Notes under the pieces: model-generated
What the model saw: the letters and a program-made list of their open reading frames with translations, nothing else
The model's database searches: none
Told to the model about the DNA's origin: nothing
Source of the DNA: Petralouisia muris
GTDB taxonomy: Bacteria > Bacillota > Clostridia > Lachnospirales > Lachnospiraceae
Reading direction: 5' to 3'
DNA length: 64,000 bases
Assembly: GCF_004793545.1 (NCBI RefSeq)
Contig: NZ_SRYA01000001.1
Coordinates: 124,001 to 188,000, forward strand
Shown here: positions 52,560 through 61,254 of the stretch, in pieces
Layout of the letters: each line of letters opens with the position of its first letter
Numbering within the stretch: the stretch's first letter is position 1
Made by a program: the position numbers and the translations under genes

Positions 52560-53762
52560 TCATTTAATAATTTTTCCAAGGATCTCTTCTGCATTCTCTG
52601 TTCGCCCCAATTCACCGCTGCCATGATTTCTCTTCCCGTATTCACTGGAAAACACAATGGCGCCGCAGCCTATTTTTCCATAACTTCTCCGGTTCAGATG
52701 GTATTCTATCCGCTTCATCACCTGTTCCATGGTTTTTTCCAGACATCCCGCTTCTTCCAGCAAACGCACTGCATCATCGGTTGTCAGCGCCTGCATCATC
52801 TCCGCCAGCAAAGGCTGTTCCACGCCTGCCACTGCCGCATTTGCTGTCAAAATCTCCATTCTGGCGTCTGCATTCCGGGAATGGGTCTGGAAGATTCCTC
52901 CCGCTACTTTGATAAATTTGCCGATATGGGAAACAAACAGCATTCGTTCCACTCCAAGCTCCACTGCCATGTCAATGGTTTCCCCAATAAAATTGCTGCA
53001 TTTCACAGCTTCTTCCAGAGATATCGGAACATTCTGCTTCAAAAATTCCTGTCCGTAATTGCCAGGCGTTACCACAAGGCTCTTCCTGCCGCTCTGCACC
53101 TGCTGATTTAATTCCAAGCGAATGCTGGACACAAGAGCCGCTTCGCTCATCGGTTCCACAATTCCTGTTGTGCCCAGTATGGAAATCCCTCCTTCAATGC
53201 CGAGTCTGGGATTAAAAGTGCGTTTGGCCAGTTCTCTTCCCTCTGGCACAGACAATTCCACTTTCAGCCCTTCCGAATAATTCTGTTGTTGGCAAAGCTT
53301 TTGCAGCTCTTTCTCTATCATCTGCCGCGGAACAGAATTGATGGCATAACTTCCCGGCGGCTGTTCCAAACCGGGCTTTGTGACAATTCCGACGCCTGTG
53401 CCTCCGGTAATATGGATGCCTTGTTCCTTTTGTCTGGATACTTTGGCATAAATCCTGATTCCATTTGTAACATCCGGGTCGTCTCCTGCGTCTTTTTCAA
53501 TGGCACAGGAGACGACCCCCGGCTCCCGCCGGATATCCAGCGCTTCTAGCTGCAGGCGGATTCCTTTTGGAGTGGCAAGATTCACATAATCTGCCTGCTT
53601 GCCTGTCAGCAGCATATATGCGGCTGCTTTTGACGCGGCTGCGGCACAGCTTCCAGTGGTGTATCCGAATCTCAATTTTTGATTATCTATAGTTTTACTG
53701 TAATTTTCCAGGCCGGTTTTCCCCTGGGAAACTCCAGGTGATTTGTAATTTGATTCCGTCAA
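52560..53762 (-). CDS. cbiD: Cobalt-precorrin-5B C1-methyltransferase
   Basis: 400 residues; anaerobic-route C1 methyltransferase. The family signature LRFGYTTGSCAAAASKAAA lies near residue 31, with GGTGVGIVTKPGL, ILGTTGIVEPMSE and MLFVSHIGKFIKVAGG. The start codon is TTG at 53762 with GGAGG ten bases upstream. The stretch before residue 30 is poorly conserved, so a later start is possible. First gene of the cbi cluster, about 50 bases after its promoter. Confidence 0.93.
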   Translation of the reverse strand: MTESNYKSPGVSQGKTGLENYSKTIDNQKLRFGYTTGSCAAAASKAAAYMLLTGKQADYVNLATPKGIRLQLEALDIRREPGVVSCAIEKDAGDDPDVTNGIRIYAKVSRQKEQGIHITGGTGVGIVTKPGLEQPPGSYAINSVPRQMIEKELQKLCQQQNYSEGLKVELSVPEGRELAKRTFNPRLGIEGGISILGTTGIVEPMSEAALVSSIRLELNQQVQSGRKSLVVTPGNYGQEFLKQNVPISLEEAVKCSNFIGETIDMAVELGVERMLFVSHIGKFIKVAGGIFQTHSRNADARMEILTANAAVAGVEQPLLAEMMQALTTDDAVRLLEEAGCLEKTMEQVMKRIEYHLNRRSYGKIGCGAIVFSSEYGKRNHGSGELGRTENAEEILGKIIK

Positions 53763-53815
53763 TGATTTTATTCCTCCAGTGTAACAGCAGAGCTTGGGCC
53801 CTCCTTATGGTAATG

Positions 53816-53843
53816 ATTATACCACTTTATCAAATTTACACAA
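53816..53843 (-). promoter_or_regulatory. Promoter for the cbiD operon
   Basis: Minus strand TTGTGT (53838-53843), 16-base spacer, TATAAT (53816-53821). The transcript leader would be about 50 bases, too short for a cobalamin riboswitch. Confidence 0.6.
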
Positions 53844-53850
53844 GTTATTC

Positions 53851-53879
53851 TTGCAATAATGAAACTAATGTGCTAGAAT
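53851..53879 (+). promoter_or_regulatory. Promoter for the queuosine-salvage operon
   Basis: TTGCAA (53851-53856), 17-base spacer, TAGAAT (53874-53879), about 85 bases upstream of the preQ1 aptamer. Divergent from the cbiD promoter with almost adjoining -35 elements. Confidence 0.6.
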
Positions 53880-53963
53880 ACTTTAGCGGCGGAAACGATT
53901 CTATTTCCGTCTGCCAGAGCATGTTAGCAGTTATGTAAAAATATCCTCTGGAGTATAACTACA

Positions 53964-54010
53964 TAAGACAGTTCGTGACCATCCTGTCTCTAAACAAAAC
54001 TAGGGAATTG
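53964..54010 (+). ncRNA. preQ1-I riboswitch aptamer
   Basis: P1 stem AGACAG/CTGTCT closes a loop TTCGTGACCATC, followed by CTAAACAAAACTAGGG. The short stem, the C-rich loop and the A-rich tail with AAACTAG are the hallmarks of the class I preQ1 aptamer. Downstream genes are for queuosine/queuine handling, which supports the call. Confidence 0.82.
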
Positions 54011-54012
54011 TC

Positions 54013-54068
54013 AGAACGGAATCATTCTGCAGATATTTCTGTACAGAAGAATGCCGTTCTTTTCTTTG
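54013..54068 (+). terminator. Riboswitch-controlled terminator
   Basis: GAACGG...ATTCTG pairs with CAGAAGAAT..CCGTTC and is followed by TTTTCTTT. It follows the preQ1 aptamer directly, so ligand binding likely causes early termination. Confidence 0.78.
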
Positions 54069-54133
54069 GGCACGTTCTGCGTGCTCATTTTTTATGAAAA
54101 ACTCCCTGACACAATTTAAGAAAGGACTTGATT

Positions 54134-54868
54134 ATGGAAGATTTTAACCCGAACCGCTATGCGGTCATTGATGCAAAAAATCCACGGGAAATTGTAATGC
54201 TGCGGGGACATGGCTGCACCTGGAGACGGTGCCGGTTCTGCGATTACCACCTGGATTCCTCTAAAGACGAAGCGGCAAACTTCGCATTAAACCAAAAACA
54301 TCTAAAAAAAGTCACCGGCGTTCACGGCAAGCTGGAAGTGATCAACTCCGGCAGTTTTGTAGACCTGGATGAACAAACCGTAGCCTTGATTGAACAGGTC
54401 TGCTTAAAGCACGGCATAAAGCAGGTGCATTTTGAATGCCACTGGCGGCACAGAAATGAAATTGCTGATTTTCGGAAACGTTTTGCTGCACATGACATTG
54501 AGTTAAAAATAAAAACTGGCGTGGAAACTTTTGATTCCCTGTTTCGGGAAAGCTATCTGGATAAGGGAATTACCACTGATTCTCCGGAGGAAATTGCCGA
54601 ATATTTTGATGAAGTCTGCCTGCTGCAGGGGATTCCGGGGCAAACGGCTAAAAGCATGGATTCTGACATTCAAACCGGCCTGAAACATTTTGAGAGGGTC
54701 TGTATCAATATCATGCAGGAAAACGGCAGGCCCATCAAGCCGGACCCAGGGGTAATCCGCATTTTTTCCCAGGAACTTTACCCAAAATATATCAATGACA
54801 GCCGCGTAGATATTTTAATGGAAAATACTGCTTTTGGCGTAGGAGGCGTAGTGACTCATGCAGAATGA
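54134..54868 (+). CDS. Radical SAM protein, probable queuosine-salvage enzyme (QueL-like)
   Basis: 244 residues. The cluster motif is C-X4-C-X2-C (GCTWRRCRFCDYH near residues 25-35) instead of the usual CX3CX2C. Later parts (VINSGSFVDLDE, FECHWRHR, KIKTGVETFD, GIPGQTAKSMDSDI) fit a TIM-barrel radical SAM enzyme. Its place behind a preQ1 riboswitch and overlapping a queuosine precursor transporter suggests the queuine lyase (QueL) type described in Clostridioides, which frees queuine from queuosine derivatives. ATG at 54134 has AAGGA seven bases upstream. Function inferred from context. Confidence 0.62.
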   Translation: MEDFNPNRYAVIDAKNPREIVMLRGHGCTWRRCRFCDYHLDSSKDEAANFALNQKHLKKVTGVHGKLEVINSGSFVDLDEQTVALIEQVCLKHGIKQVHFECHWRHRNEIADFRKRFAAHDIELKIKTGVETFDSLFRESYLDKGITTDSPEEIAEYFDEVCLLQGIPGQTAKSMDSDIQTGLKHFERVCINIMQENGRPIKPDPGVIRIFSQELYPKYINDSRVDILMENTAFGVGGVVTHAE

Positions 54869-55565
54869 AATTCTTTTAATTGTATCTTTGATTGTTACCT
54901 ATTCCACAGTTCTGATACTGTTCCGCCTTTTTCAGGAACAGGGACTTTACCTTTGGACTGTAGTTGCCACAATTTCTGCCAATATTGAGGTTCTGATTAT
55001 GGTGAACGCCTTTGGGATGGAAATGACGCTGGGCAATATCCTGTTTGCCTCCACCTTCCTGATTACTGACATCTTAAGTGAGATTTACGGAAAAAAATCT
55101 GCCCAAACGGCTGTTTATCTTGGTATTGCAACCTCTGTCATTTTCATTGCCGTCAGTCAGTCCTGGATGCTGTATAAACCCAATGAAAACGATTTTGCCA
55201 CTCCGGCTATCCGCACGGTATTTTCCAATACGCCAAGGCTTATGGCTGTGGGCATTATCGTCTATGTGATTGTCCAGCTTTTTGATGTGTGGGCCTACCA
55301 TAAATGGTGGGCGTTTACTGAGAAAAAATTCGGCGATCGGAAAAAATTCCTGTGGCTGAGAAACAATGGCTCCACCCTGCTCTCTCAGCTTTTAAATACT
55401 GTTTTATTTACCTGGGGCGCGTTCCTTGGCACTTACAATACCTCCACGCTGATTTCCATTGCTTTTGCCAGCTACGTGATTTTTCTGGTAACCAGCCTGG
55501 CAGATACGCCCTTTGTCTACCTTGCACGTTATCTGCACCGCAAAAAAAATAACGCCGCGGCTTGA
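54858..55565 (+). CDS. Queuosine precursor transporter (YhhQ/VUT family)
   Basis: 235 residues, about six membrane segments. Family motifs: STFLITDILSEIYGKKSAQ near residue 70, TPRLMAVGIIVYVIVQLFDVWAYH near 140 and the C-terminal TLISIAFASYVIF with TPFVYLARYL. YhhQ-type proteins import preQ0/preQ1 or queuine. Overlaps the radical SAM gene by 11 bases, with GGAGG just upstream. Confidence 0.88.
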   Translation: MQNEILLIVSLIVTYSTVLILFRLFQEQGLYLWTVVATISANIEVLIMVNAFGMEMTLGNILFASTFLITDILSEIYGKKSAQTAVYLGIATSVIFIAVSQSWMLYKPNENDFATPAIRTVFSNTPRLMAVGIIVYVIVQLFDVWAYHKWWAFTEKKFGDRKKFLWLRNNGSTLLSQLLNTVLFTWGAFLGTYNTSTLISIAFASYVIFLVTSLADTPFVYLARYLHRKKNNAAA

Positions 55566-55638
55566 CGGTTTCCTATTTATTACTCCGGCGGTTAAAGGTC
55601 AACGAAGTCAATGGTTTTTACAAATTCTCTAAAACGCC

Positions 55639-55673
55639 AGAAGGGACACTTCTTTCTATGAAGCGTCCCTTCT
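55639..55673. terminator. Bidirectional terminator between convergent operons
   Basis: AGAAGGGAC..CTTC pairs with GAAG..GTCCCTTCT, short loop; T-rich on the plus side and moderately on the minus side. Lies between the transporter stop and the nadA stop. Confidence 0.75.
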
Positions 55674-55699
55674 GACCATTCTTTTATTTTCATGGGCCT

Positions 55700-56602
55700 T
55701 TAACCCAATTCCAGCATCCGTTCCAGAGGCTTGTTGGCGCGAATTCTCATTTCTTCTTCCATTTCAACGGCATTCGTCATCTTTTCCAATGCATCTTTGA
55801 CTTTCTCCAATGTGATAAGCTTCATATCCGGACAGCACTGGGAATCCCCTGCGGAATAAAATTTTTTATTCGGATTCTTTGATTTCAGTTCATAGAGCAC
55901 GCCCAGTTCCGTACAGACAATAAACTCTTCTGCGCTGCTTTTCGAAGCATACTCAATGATACCGGAAGTGCTTCCCACATAATCCGCCTGAGAAATCACA
56001 TCCATCGTGCATTCCGGATGCACCAGAATCTCCGCCTTCGGATGGGCTTCTTTGGCTTTTGCAACGCTTTCCCCAGTAATGCTCTTATGTACATGACAAA
56101 AACCATCATTAAAAATAAAATGCTTCTCCGGCGCCTGATAGGCCACATATCGTCCCAGATGCTCATCCGGAATAAAGAAAATATGGTGATTCGGCAATGC
56201 TTTTACAATCTTAAGAGCATTGGATGAGGTGACGCACACATCGGAATATGTCTTTAATTCGGCTGTGGAATTGATATAGCAAACCACGGCCACATCTTCA
56301 TATTCCTCCCGCACCTGATTGATTTTCTCAATATCTGCCATATGGGCCATGGGACAATCCGCCGCCATGTCAGGCATAATCACTGTTTTCTCCGGGTTGA
56401 GGATCTTAGCGCTTTCTCCCATAAAAGACACGCCGCAGAACAAAATGGTTCTTGCCTCCACGGCAGTGGCAATCTTACTGAGATAAAAGGAATCCCCCAC
56501 ATAATCTGCAATTGCCTGTACTTCATCATTGACATAATAATGCGCCAAAATCACTGCGTCACGTTCTTTTTTCAGTTGATTAATTTCATCTACGATTGAC
56601 AT
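55700..56602 (-). CDS. nadA: Quinolinate synthase
   Basis: About 300 residues; [4Fe-4S] enzyme that condenses iminoaspartate with dihydroxyacetone phosphate in NAD synthesis. Motifs: LAHYYVNDEVQAIADYVGDS near residue 20, PDMAADCPMAHM, YINSTAELK, VTSSNA, HPECTMDV and DSQCCPDM, with the three cluster cysteines in place. Start at 56602 has GCAGGAG; a longer frame adds 39 unrelated residues. No nadB or nadC nearby. Confidence 0.93.
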   Translation of the reverse strand: MSIVDEINQLKKERDAVILAHYYVNDEVQAIADYVGDSFYLSKIATAVEARTILFCGVSFMGESAKILNPEKTVIMPDMAADCPMAHMADIEKINQVREEYEDVAVVCYINSTAELKTYSDVCVTSSNALKIVKALPNHHIFFIPDEHLGRYVAYQAPEKHFIFNDGFCHVHKSITGESVAKAKEAHPKAEILVHPECTMDVISQADYVGSTSGIIEYASKSSAEEFIVCTELGVLYELKSKNPNKKFYSAGDSQCCPDMKLITLEKVKDALEKMTNAVEMEEEMRIRANKPLERMLELG

Positions 56603-56715
56603 ATCTGCTCCTGCTTTCTTTCCCTGAACTCTCCTGTCCTCTGCTCCAGACAGAAGACAGTTCCGGTTTTCTCTGGTATTATTCAAACTAAATATCTCAC
56701 AATATCTGCATTCTG

Positions 56716-57846
56716 TCAATCCACCAATTCACAAAACCTGTCTTTCAGGGAACATTTCAAAGGCATGCCCAACTGTTTCAGGGTCTGTCCCAGGGCTTCC
56801 ATCGTTTCTGCCATATCTGCAAAATTGGCGTTGCTTCCCATATGCCCAATGCGGATAACCTGCCCGGCAAGACTGTCAAAGGAGCCTGCCAGCATAATAT
56901 TGTGCTCCCTTCGCATCAGCTCCAGAATCTTTTGAGCTGTAGTTTCCTTTGGCGCGTCAAATACGGTTACCGTATTGGAAAATCCCTGTTCCAGGTGCAG
57001 CTTTAATCCGGCGTCTGTCAACGCCTGTCTGCAAGCATTTCCAATCCTTGCGTGGCGCGCCAGCATGTCTTTATCATTTTCTATATTGTCAAACGCCTGC
57101 CGCAGACCGTAAATATCGCTGATTGGCATGGTATAGGGAAACCATTTTGCCTCGTAATATCCTTCAAACACTTTCAGATTGGCGTAAAAAGAAGCAATCG
57201 GCGTCTTTCGATCCGCCATAGCCTTTTTGGCTTTTTCGCTGACAGTCACAAAGGTCAGCCCCGGCGGTGCGGAAACTGCTTTCTGAGAACCGCCGCACAG
57301 CACGTCTATGCCGGCCCGATCCACGTCTACTTCTTCTCCGAACATGGCGGAAACAGAATCCACCACTGTAAGAATTCCATAGCTTCCCAGGATGGGACAA
57401 AGCCTGTGGATATCATTCAGCATACCGCTGGGAGTGTCGCAATGCACCAGGGTGGCGTACTTATAATCATGGTTTTCCTTTAAAAATTCTGCCAGCGCAT
57501 GAGGGGCAATAGGATTTTTATCATCCACCGTATACAACTCCGGTTTTCCCCCATACATAGATACAAAATCTGCAAATCCTTTTCCGTAGATTCCATTATC
57601 CAGCACCAGCACTGGGTCCCCCGGCTCTGTCAGGGATGCGCAGGCGGCCTCCAGCCCCAGAATTCCTTCCCCGTCCAGAATCAGCGTTTCATTCTCCGTA
57701 TGGAGCAGCCGGCTGATTTGCTGACAGGTTTCCTTATAAAATTCCACAAAGGATTCATCCAAATCCGGGTTGGTGCACTCTCTGGCCCTTGCCAGGCGGA
57801 CATTTTCACTGACCTGGGTTGGGCCGGGCGTCATTATCTTATACAT
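56716..57846 (-). CDS. Class V aminotransferase (alanine-glyoxylate/serine-pyruvate type)
   Basis: 376 residues, PLP enzyme. MTPGPTQVSENV at the N terminus is the family signature; GEGILGLEAACASL forms the cofactor pocket, TPSGMLND and VVDSVSAMFGE are substrate and PLP Asp regions, and the Schiff-base Lys is in GGSQKAVSAPPG near residue 195. Substrate (alanine/serine with glyoxylate or pyruvate) cannot be fixed. ATG at 57846 with GAAGGA upstream. It lies 113 bases upstream of nadA on the same strand. Confidence 0.87.
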   Translation of the reverse strand: MYKIMTPGPTQVSENVRLARARECTNPDLDESFVEFYKETCQQISRLLHTENETLILDGEGILGLEAACASLTEPGDPVLVLDNGIYGKGFADFVSMYGGKPELYTVDDKNPIAPHALAEFLKENHDYKYATLVHCDTPSGMLNDIHRLCPILGSYGILTVVDSVSAMFGEEVDVDRAGIDVLCGGSQKAVSAPPGLTFVTVSEKAKKAMADRKTPIASFYANLKVFEGYYEAKWFPYTMPISDIYGLRQAFDNIENDKDMLARHARIGNACRQALTDAGLKLHLEQGFSNTVTVFDAPKETTAQKILELMRREHNIMLAGSFDSLAGQVIRIGHMGSNANFADMAETMEALGQTLKQLGMPLKCSLKDRFCELVD

Positions 57847-58092
57847 AAGCTTCCTTCTTTCTGTTAAGTATGTTCTTGAGTATAACTCTCTGGAAAAACT
57901 TTTCGTATACCCAGTTTTTTTATTTTTCTTAATGCCAGAAAAAATGGAAGCAACACTCATACGCCAGTTTCCTTACCCCCGGTATTGTCTGTAATCCATA
58001 ACAGGAATCAAGTCACGCTGTTTCTGTTTACCCGGCACCCGTCGTCTCACCTTCCCAAAAATCAATTTACTGATAATTTTTCGTGCAAAATA
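57847..58092. other. Divergent spacer upstream of the aminotransferase gene
   Basis: No gene. On the minus strand a TATACT lies about 37 bases before the aminotransferase start with a poor -35. The direct repeat TTCGTGCA of the antitoxin operator starts at 58080. Confidence 0.5.
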
Positions 58093-58121
58093 TTGCATTC
58101 TTCGTGCAGATATCATATACT
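58080..58121 (+). promoter_or_regulatory. Promoter and putative operator of the antitoxin gene
   Basis: TTGCAT (58093-58098), 17-base spacer, TATACT (58116-58121). TTCGTGCA occurs at 58080-58087 and 58101-58108, 21 bases apart (two helical turns), flanking and overlapping the promoter, as expected for autoregulation by a RelB/DinJ repressor. Confidence 0.65.
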
Positions 58122-58151
58122 GTAATCACCAGCAGGAAAGGAGATGGTTAT

Positions 58152-58430
58152 ATGGCTGGCTCTACTACAAACATCAGTATCCGCATGGATTCAGACCTGA
58201 AAGCACAGGCTGACAGACTGTTCGGTGAACTCGGCATGAACCTGACAACGGCATTCAATATTTTTGTCCGCCAATCTCTCCGTGAGGGGCGGATTCCCTT
58301 TGACATTTCCCTCAACCAGCCCAACAGCGAAACGGTTGCCGCCATTCTGGAAGCAGAAAGGATTGCGAAAGATCCGGCAGTAAAAGGGTATACCGATCTG
58401 GACGAACTATTCGCAGACCTGAAAGCATGA
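58152..58430 (+). CDS. RelB/DinJ family antitoxin
   Basis: 92 residues with an N-terminal ribbon-helix-helix (NISIRMDSDLKAQADRLFGELGMNLTTAFNIFVRQSLREG) and an acidic C-terminal toxin-binding tail (DPAVKGYTDLDELFADLKA). Intact with AAAGGAG upstream. Its toxin partner is deleted, so this is an orphan antitoxin that may still repress its promoter. Confidence 0.88.
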   Translation: MAGSTTNISIRMDSDLKAQADRLFGELGMNLTTAFNIFVRQSLREGRIPFDISLNQPNSETVAAILEAERIAKDPAVKGYTDLDELFADLKA

Positions 58431-58541
58431 GAAACACAAAATATACTGCCCGATTGGCTGCTTGTCTACCGCATTGACGATGATGTTCTGGTATTGACCT
58501 TATCCCGAACCGGTTCACACAGCGATCTGTTTGGAAAGTGA
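58427..58541 (+). pseudogene. YafQ-type toxin remnant with internal deletion
   Basis: The start ATG overlaps the antitoxin stop (ATGA) and encodes the usual MRNTKYT, then jumps out of frame to the C-terminal part PDWLLVYRIDDD...LSRTGSHSDLF. About 55 middle codons, including most of the RNase fold, are missing. Confidence 0.8.
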
Positions 58542-58553
58542 TCTTTACCTGCC

Positions 58554-58588
58554 GCCGTATGGGGTGTTCCCTGTACGGCATTTTTTCT
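58554..58588 (+). terminator. Terminator after the antitoxin-toxin remnant
   Basis: GCCGTA..GGG/CCC..TACGGC hairpin followed by a run of six T. Confidence 0.75.
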
Positions 58589-58789
58589 GATACAGACATG
58601 GCTCGGAATGGGATGTAAACAGTGCTATTAGTTTGAATGTCATCGTGCCAGTACACTAGATACAAGCTCCGCAGCTATGGCAGAAATGCCCGGTCTTTGA
58701 CAGTTTCTTCCTGTTTGAACCTTTCCTCATACCGTGCATTCCTGCTGCTGAGAGCCTGCCTCTGTGCAAAAAACGGCTTTTACCGCAGT

Positions 58790-60547
58790 TCAGCTTCCGA
58801 TTTTGCGCCGCTTAAACAGGGCAGCAGCTACAATCCCCAGAACAAGAACGCCAGCAGAAATTCCGGCCCATGTCCAAGAGACAGCCAAATTTGCTGTTGT
58901 ATGCCCGGATTCGCCCATTTGCCCCATTTCACCAGGCATACTGTTTTCACTGGGCATACCGTTTTCACCAGAATTTTGCATTTGTCCGTTTGCATCTCCT
59001 TCCTCATTATTTCTCGGAAGCTCAGGCGTTTCGCCATTGCTGACTTCCCCTTGGGGAAGCTTTCTATCGCCGCCCATATTGCTGACGGGCTGCTCCATCC
59101 CTCTGCCACCCATAGCATGGTTCATAGAACCCATATCTGTAATCTGAAGGTCCCCTGCATCAACCAGCGTATCGCTCTTCTGTGTATCCGAGGTCAAACC
59201 GATTGTGCCATTCAGCTGGCCGGTAATGCTTTCTGCCCGAAGCAGGCAGAATTCCTTCAGTGTGGAAACCCCTTTTTCAAATTCTTCATAGGTGCAGAAT
59301 TTCGTCGGATCTTTTTCTACGAAGGGAGCGATCATTGACGATACGTTATCCATCATTTCTGTAAAATAATCGCTGTCAAAATACTCGGAAATAAACTCCG
59401 CAAAATATTGATGGTACAGTTCTGTGTATTCTTCATCTGCAAAAATCCAGGAGATCATCGGCCTGTCTTCCACATTGCCTCCGGACACCGGAGAGTCTAT
59501 CGGGTAATTCACCAAATTCGAAGCTCCTCCTGCAGACTCAAAACCACCGAAGGCAATGTTATAATCCCAGGGAATCATCTGCATCTGTCCGTCTTTTTCG
59601 TATAGATAGTAGTTATGGATCATCGAGCCGGTGTAGCTGTCAAAATTTAAAACAAAATTATGTACCACAAAATAGCGGATCACTTTTTCAATATCAACCG
59701 TATTCGCAAGATCTTCCCCACTGTTAAGCTTTTTGAGCGCTGCAATCAAACGCTCTTTCTCACTGTCAGAGCTATCGGTTTTGGCATTTTTGAAGATGTT
59801 TTCATAGCTGTCAATCTCATCATCAATATATTTCAGCAAAACATCCTCACTGCCGTTTCCCCTGCCGCCTTTGCCTGGCGTCTGACCACCTGTGTTTGGA
59901 GCATCGCCCCCTGGCGTCTGACCGCCCATATTCTGGCTGTCGGGCTTGTAGAGCTGGCCGTAGTCATTTCCATAATTGCGCTGAAGAAAAGATTCTTCAA
60001 TCCCTTCCACCGCAAGATAAAGCCCCCAATCTTCACCATTTACCCTGAGATAGACATAGCTGCATAGCGGTGAAGCAACGCCCATATCCGCCATCATCTG
60101 ATAGCTTAGATAGTCTTTCATATAGGTATTGTCCTGAATGATGTTGTTCAGACACAGTTTATCCAATCCATAGTAAGTATTGGTACTGTCGTAATGATCG
60201 AATTCGAGCTTGAAGCTATATCGATCATTGCCATAAGATTCCACCTGTGTCAGCGAAGTGTTCCCTTTGCCGCGGATCGCTACATTTTTATAGGCGTCGT
60301 TATCAATGACAACGGAACAGGTATAGTATTCTTCACTTTTGCAGTTCGCTAGAAATTCGTCCCAATCATCCATAACAATATCAATGGTGTGGACGGTGGA
60401 GGCGTCAAACAGTTTTTTTTCATAGCCCATAACGGCAGAAGCCTTTGGAACGCCAAAGCTTTCGGCGTTCATGAACAATACTGTAAGAAGCAGCGAAACA
60501 GCAAGAACAACACAGCATATCTTATCAAAATGCTTATGCGTTGACAT
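58790..60547 (-). CDS. CotH-like (spore coat kinase family) surface protein
   Basis: 585 residues. Signal/anchor at residues 9-26; CotH domain from about residue 45 to 440 with VAIRGKGNTSLTQ, YSFKLEFDHYDS, LCLNNIIQDNTYMKDYLSYQM, YVYLRVNGEDWGLYLAVEGI and the catalytic metal site IPWDYNIAFGG. CotH of Bacillus is an atypical protein kinase. Residues 190-225 and 465-560 are low-complexity (Gly, Asn, Pro, Glu, Met-rich); a C-terminal membrane helix is followed by RRK, so the domain faces outside. Last gene of the VTC-DUF4956-CotH group; target unknown. Confidence 0.85.
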   Translation of the reverse strand: MSTHKHFDKICCVVLAVSLLLTVLFMNAESFGVPKASAVMGYEKKLFDASTVHTIDIVMDDWDEFLANCKSEEYYTCSVVIDNDAYKNVAIRGKGNTSLTQVESYGNDRYSFKLEFDHYDSTNTYYGLDKLCLNNIIQDNTYMKDYLSYQMMADMGVASPLCSYVYLRVNGEDWGLYLAVEGIEESFLQRNYGNDYGQLYKPDSQNMGGQTPGGDAPNTGGQTPGKGGRGNGSEDVLLKYIDDEIDSYENIFKNAKTDSSDSEKERLIAALKKLNSGEDLANTVDIEKVIRYFVVHNFVLNFDSYTGSMIHNYYLYEKDGQMQMIPWDYNIAFGGFESAGGASNLVNYPIDSPVSGGNVEDRPMISWIFADEEYTELYHQYFAEFISEYFDSDYFTEMMDNVSSMIAPFVEKDPTKFCTYEEFEKGVSTLKEFCLLRAESITGQLNGTIGLTSDTQKSDTLVDAGDLQITDMGSMNHAMGGRGMEQPVSNMGGDRKLPQGEVSNGETPELPRNNEEGDANGQMQNSGENGMPSENSMPGEMGQMGESGHTTANLAVSWTWAGISAGVLVLGIVAAALFKRRKIGS

Positions 60548-60558
60548 AGCGCGCCTCC

Positions 60559-61230
60559 TTATCCCATATATTCTCCGTTATAGCTGACAAGCACTGCGCT
60601 GCTCATGCCGTCCATTTCCGAAAGAACATTGATAAAATCCGTATTTTCATTCTTCATTCGTATTTCCAGATTCAGTTCAATCATTCCCTTTTGTGCGGTT
60701 TTGCTTTTAACCACGCATTTCTGAACCTGCTTTTCCAGAAAATCTTTTGCACGTTTCTCGGCTGCTGCATCCCTGCAGGACAAAATCACGATATAAGGAT
60801 TACAGTGTGATTTCCTGTTTACGAAAACAAGAAGAATTGCGCCAATAATAACGCTGCCAATGACGGCAAGAGGAATCATGCCTGCCGCCAGTACGATTCC
60901 CACTGCGATAGCCCAAAACAAAAAAGCAATATCAAGCGGTTCTTTGATGGCCGTACGGAAACGTACAATGGACAAAGCGCCCACCATACCAAGGGAAAGA
61001 ACCACATTAGATATCACCGCTAAAATAACAACGGTTGTAATCATTGTAAGGGCGACAAGGGTCGTACCGAAGCTGGAAGAATACATCACGCCTTGATAGG
61101 TCTTTTTATATACCAGAAAAATAAACATACCGATTCCAAAAGCCAGTATCAAAGCCAAAACCATATCGAGAATGCTTACGCTTGTAATATTCTCCAAAAA
61201 ACTTGATTTAAAGATGTCGTTGAATGTCAT
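60559..61230 (-). CDS. DUF4956 membrane protein
   Basis: 223 residues. Four hydrophobic segments lie within residues 20-135 (LDMVLALILAFGIGMFIFLV, VALTMITTVVILAVISNVVL, AFLFWAIAVGIVLAAGM, AVIGSVIIGAILLVFV) with the conserved ALSIVRFRTAIKEPLDIAFLFW between them, the DUF4956 signature. The C terminus is a cytoplasmic ferredoxin-like domain. Function unknown; members are widely found next to VTC-domain and CotH proteins. Cotranscribed with both here. Confidence 0.85.
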   Translation of the reverse strand: MTFNDIFKSSFLENITSVSILDMVLALILAFGIGMFIFLVYKKTYQGVMYSSSFGTTLVALTMITTVVILAVISNVVLSLGMVGALSIVRFRTAIKEPLDIAFLFWAIAVGIVLAAGMIPLAVIGSVIIGAILLVFVNRKSHCNPYIVILSCRDAAAEKRAKDFLEKQVQKCVVKSKTAQKGMIELNLEIRMKNENTDFINVLSEMDGMSSAVLVSYNGEYMG

Positions 61231-61254
61231 AATAAATTTCTCCTTTTTTAAATT

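Noticed and set aside
53763-53815. Cobalamin riboswitch before cbiD
   Set aside because: The leader between promoter and start is only about 50 bases and no B12-box-like sequence is visible.
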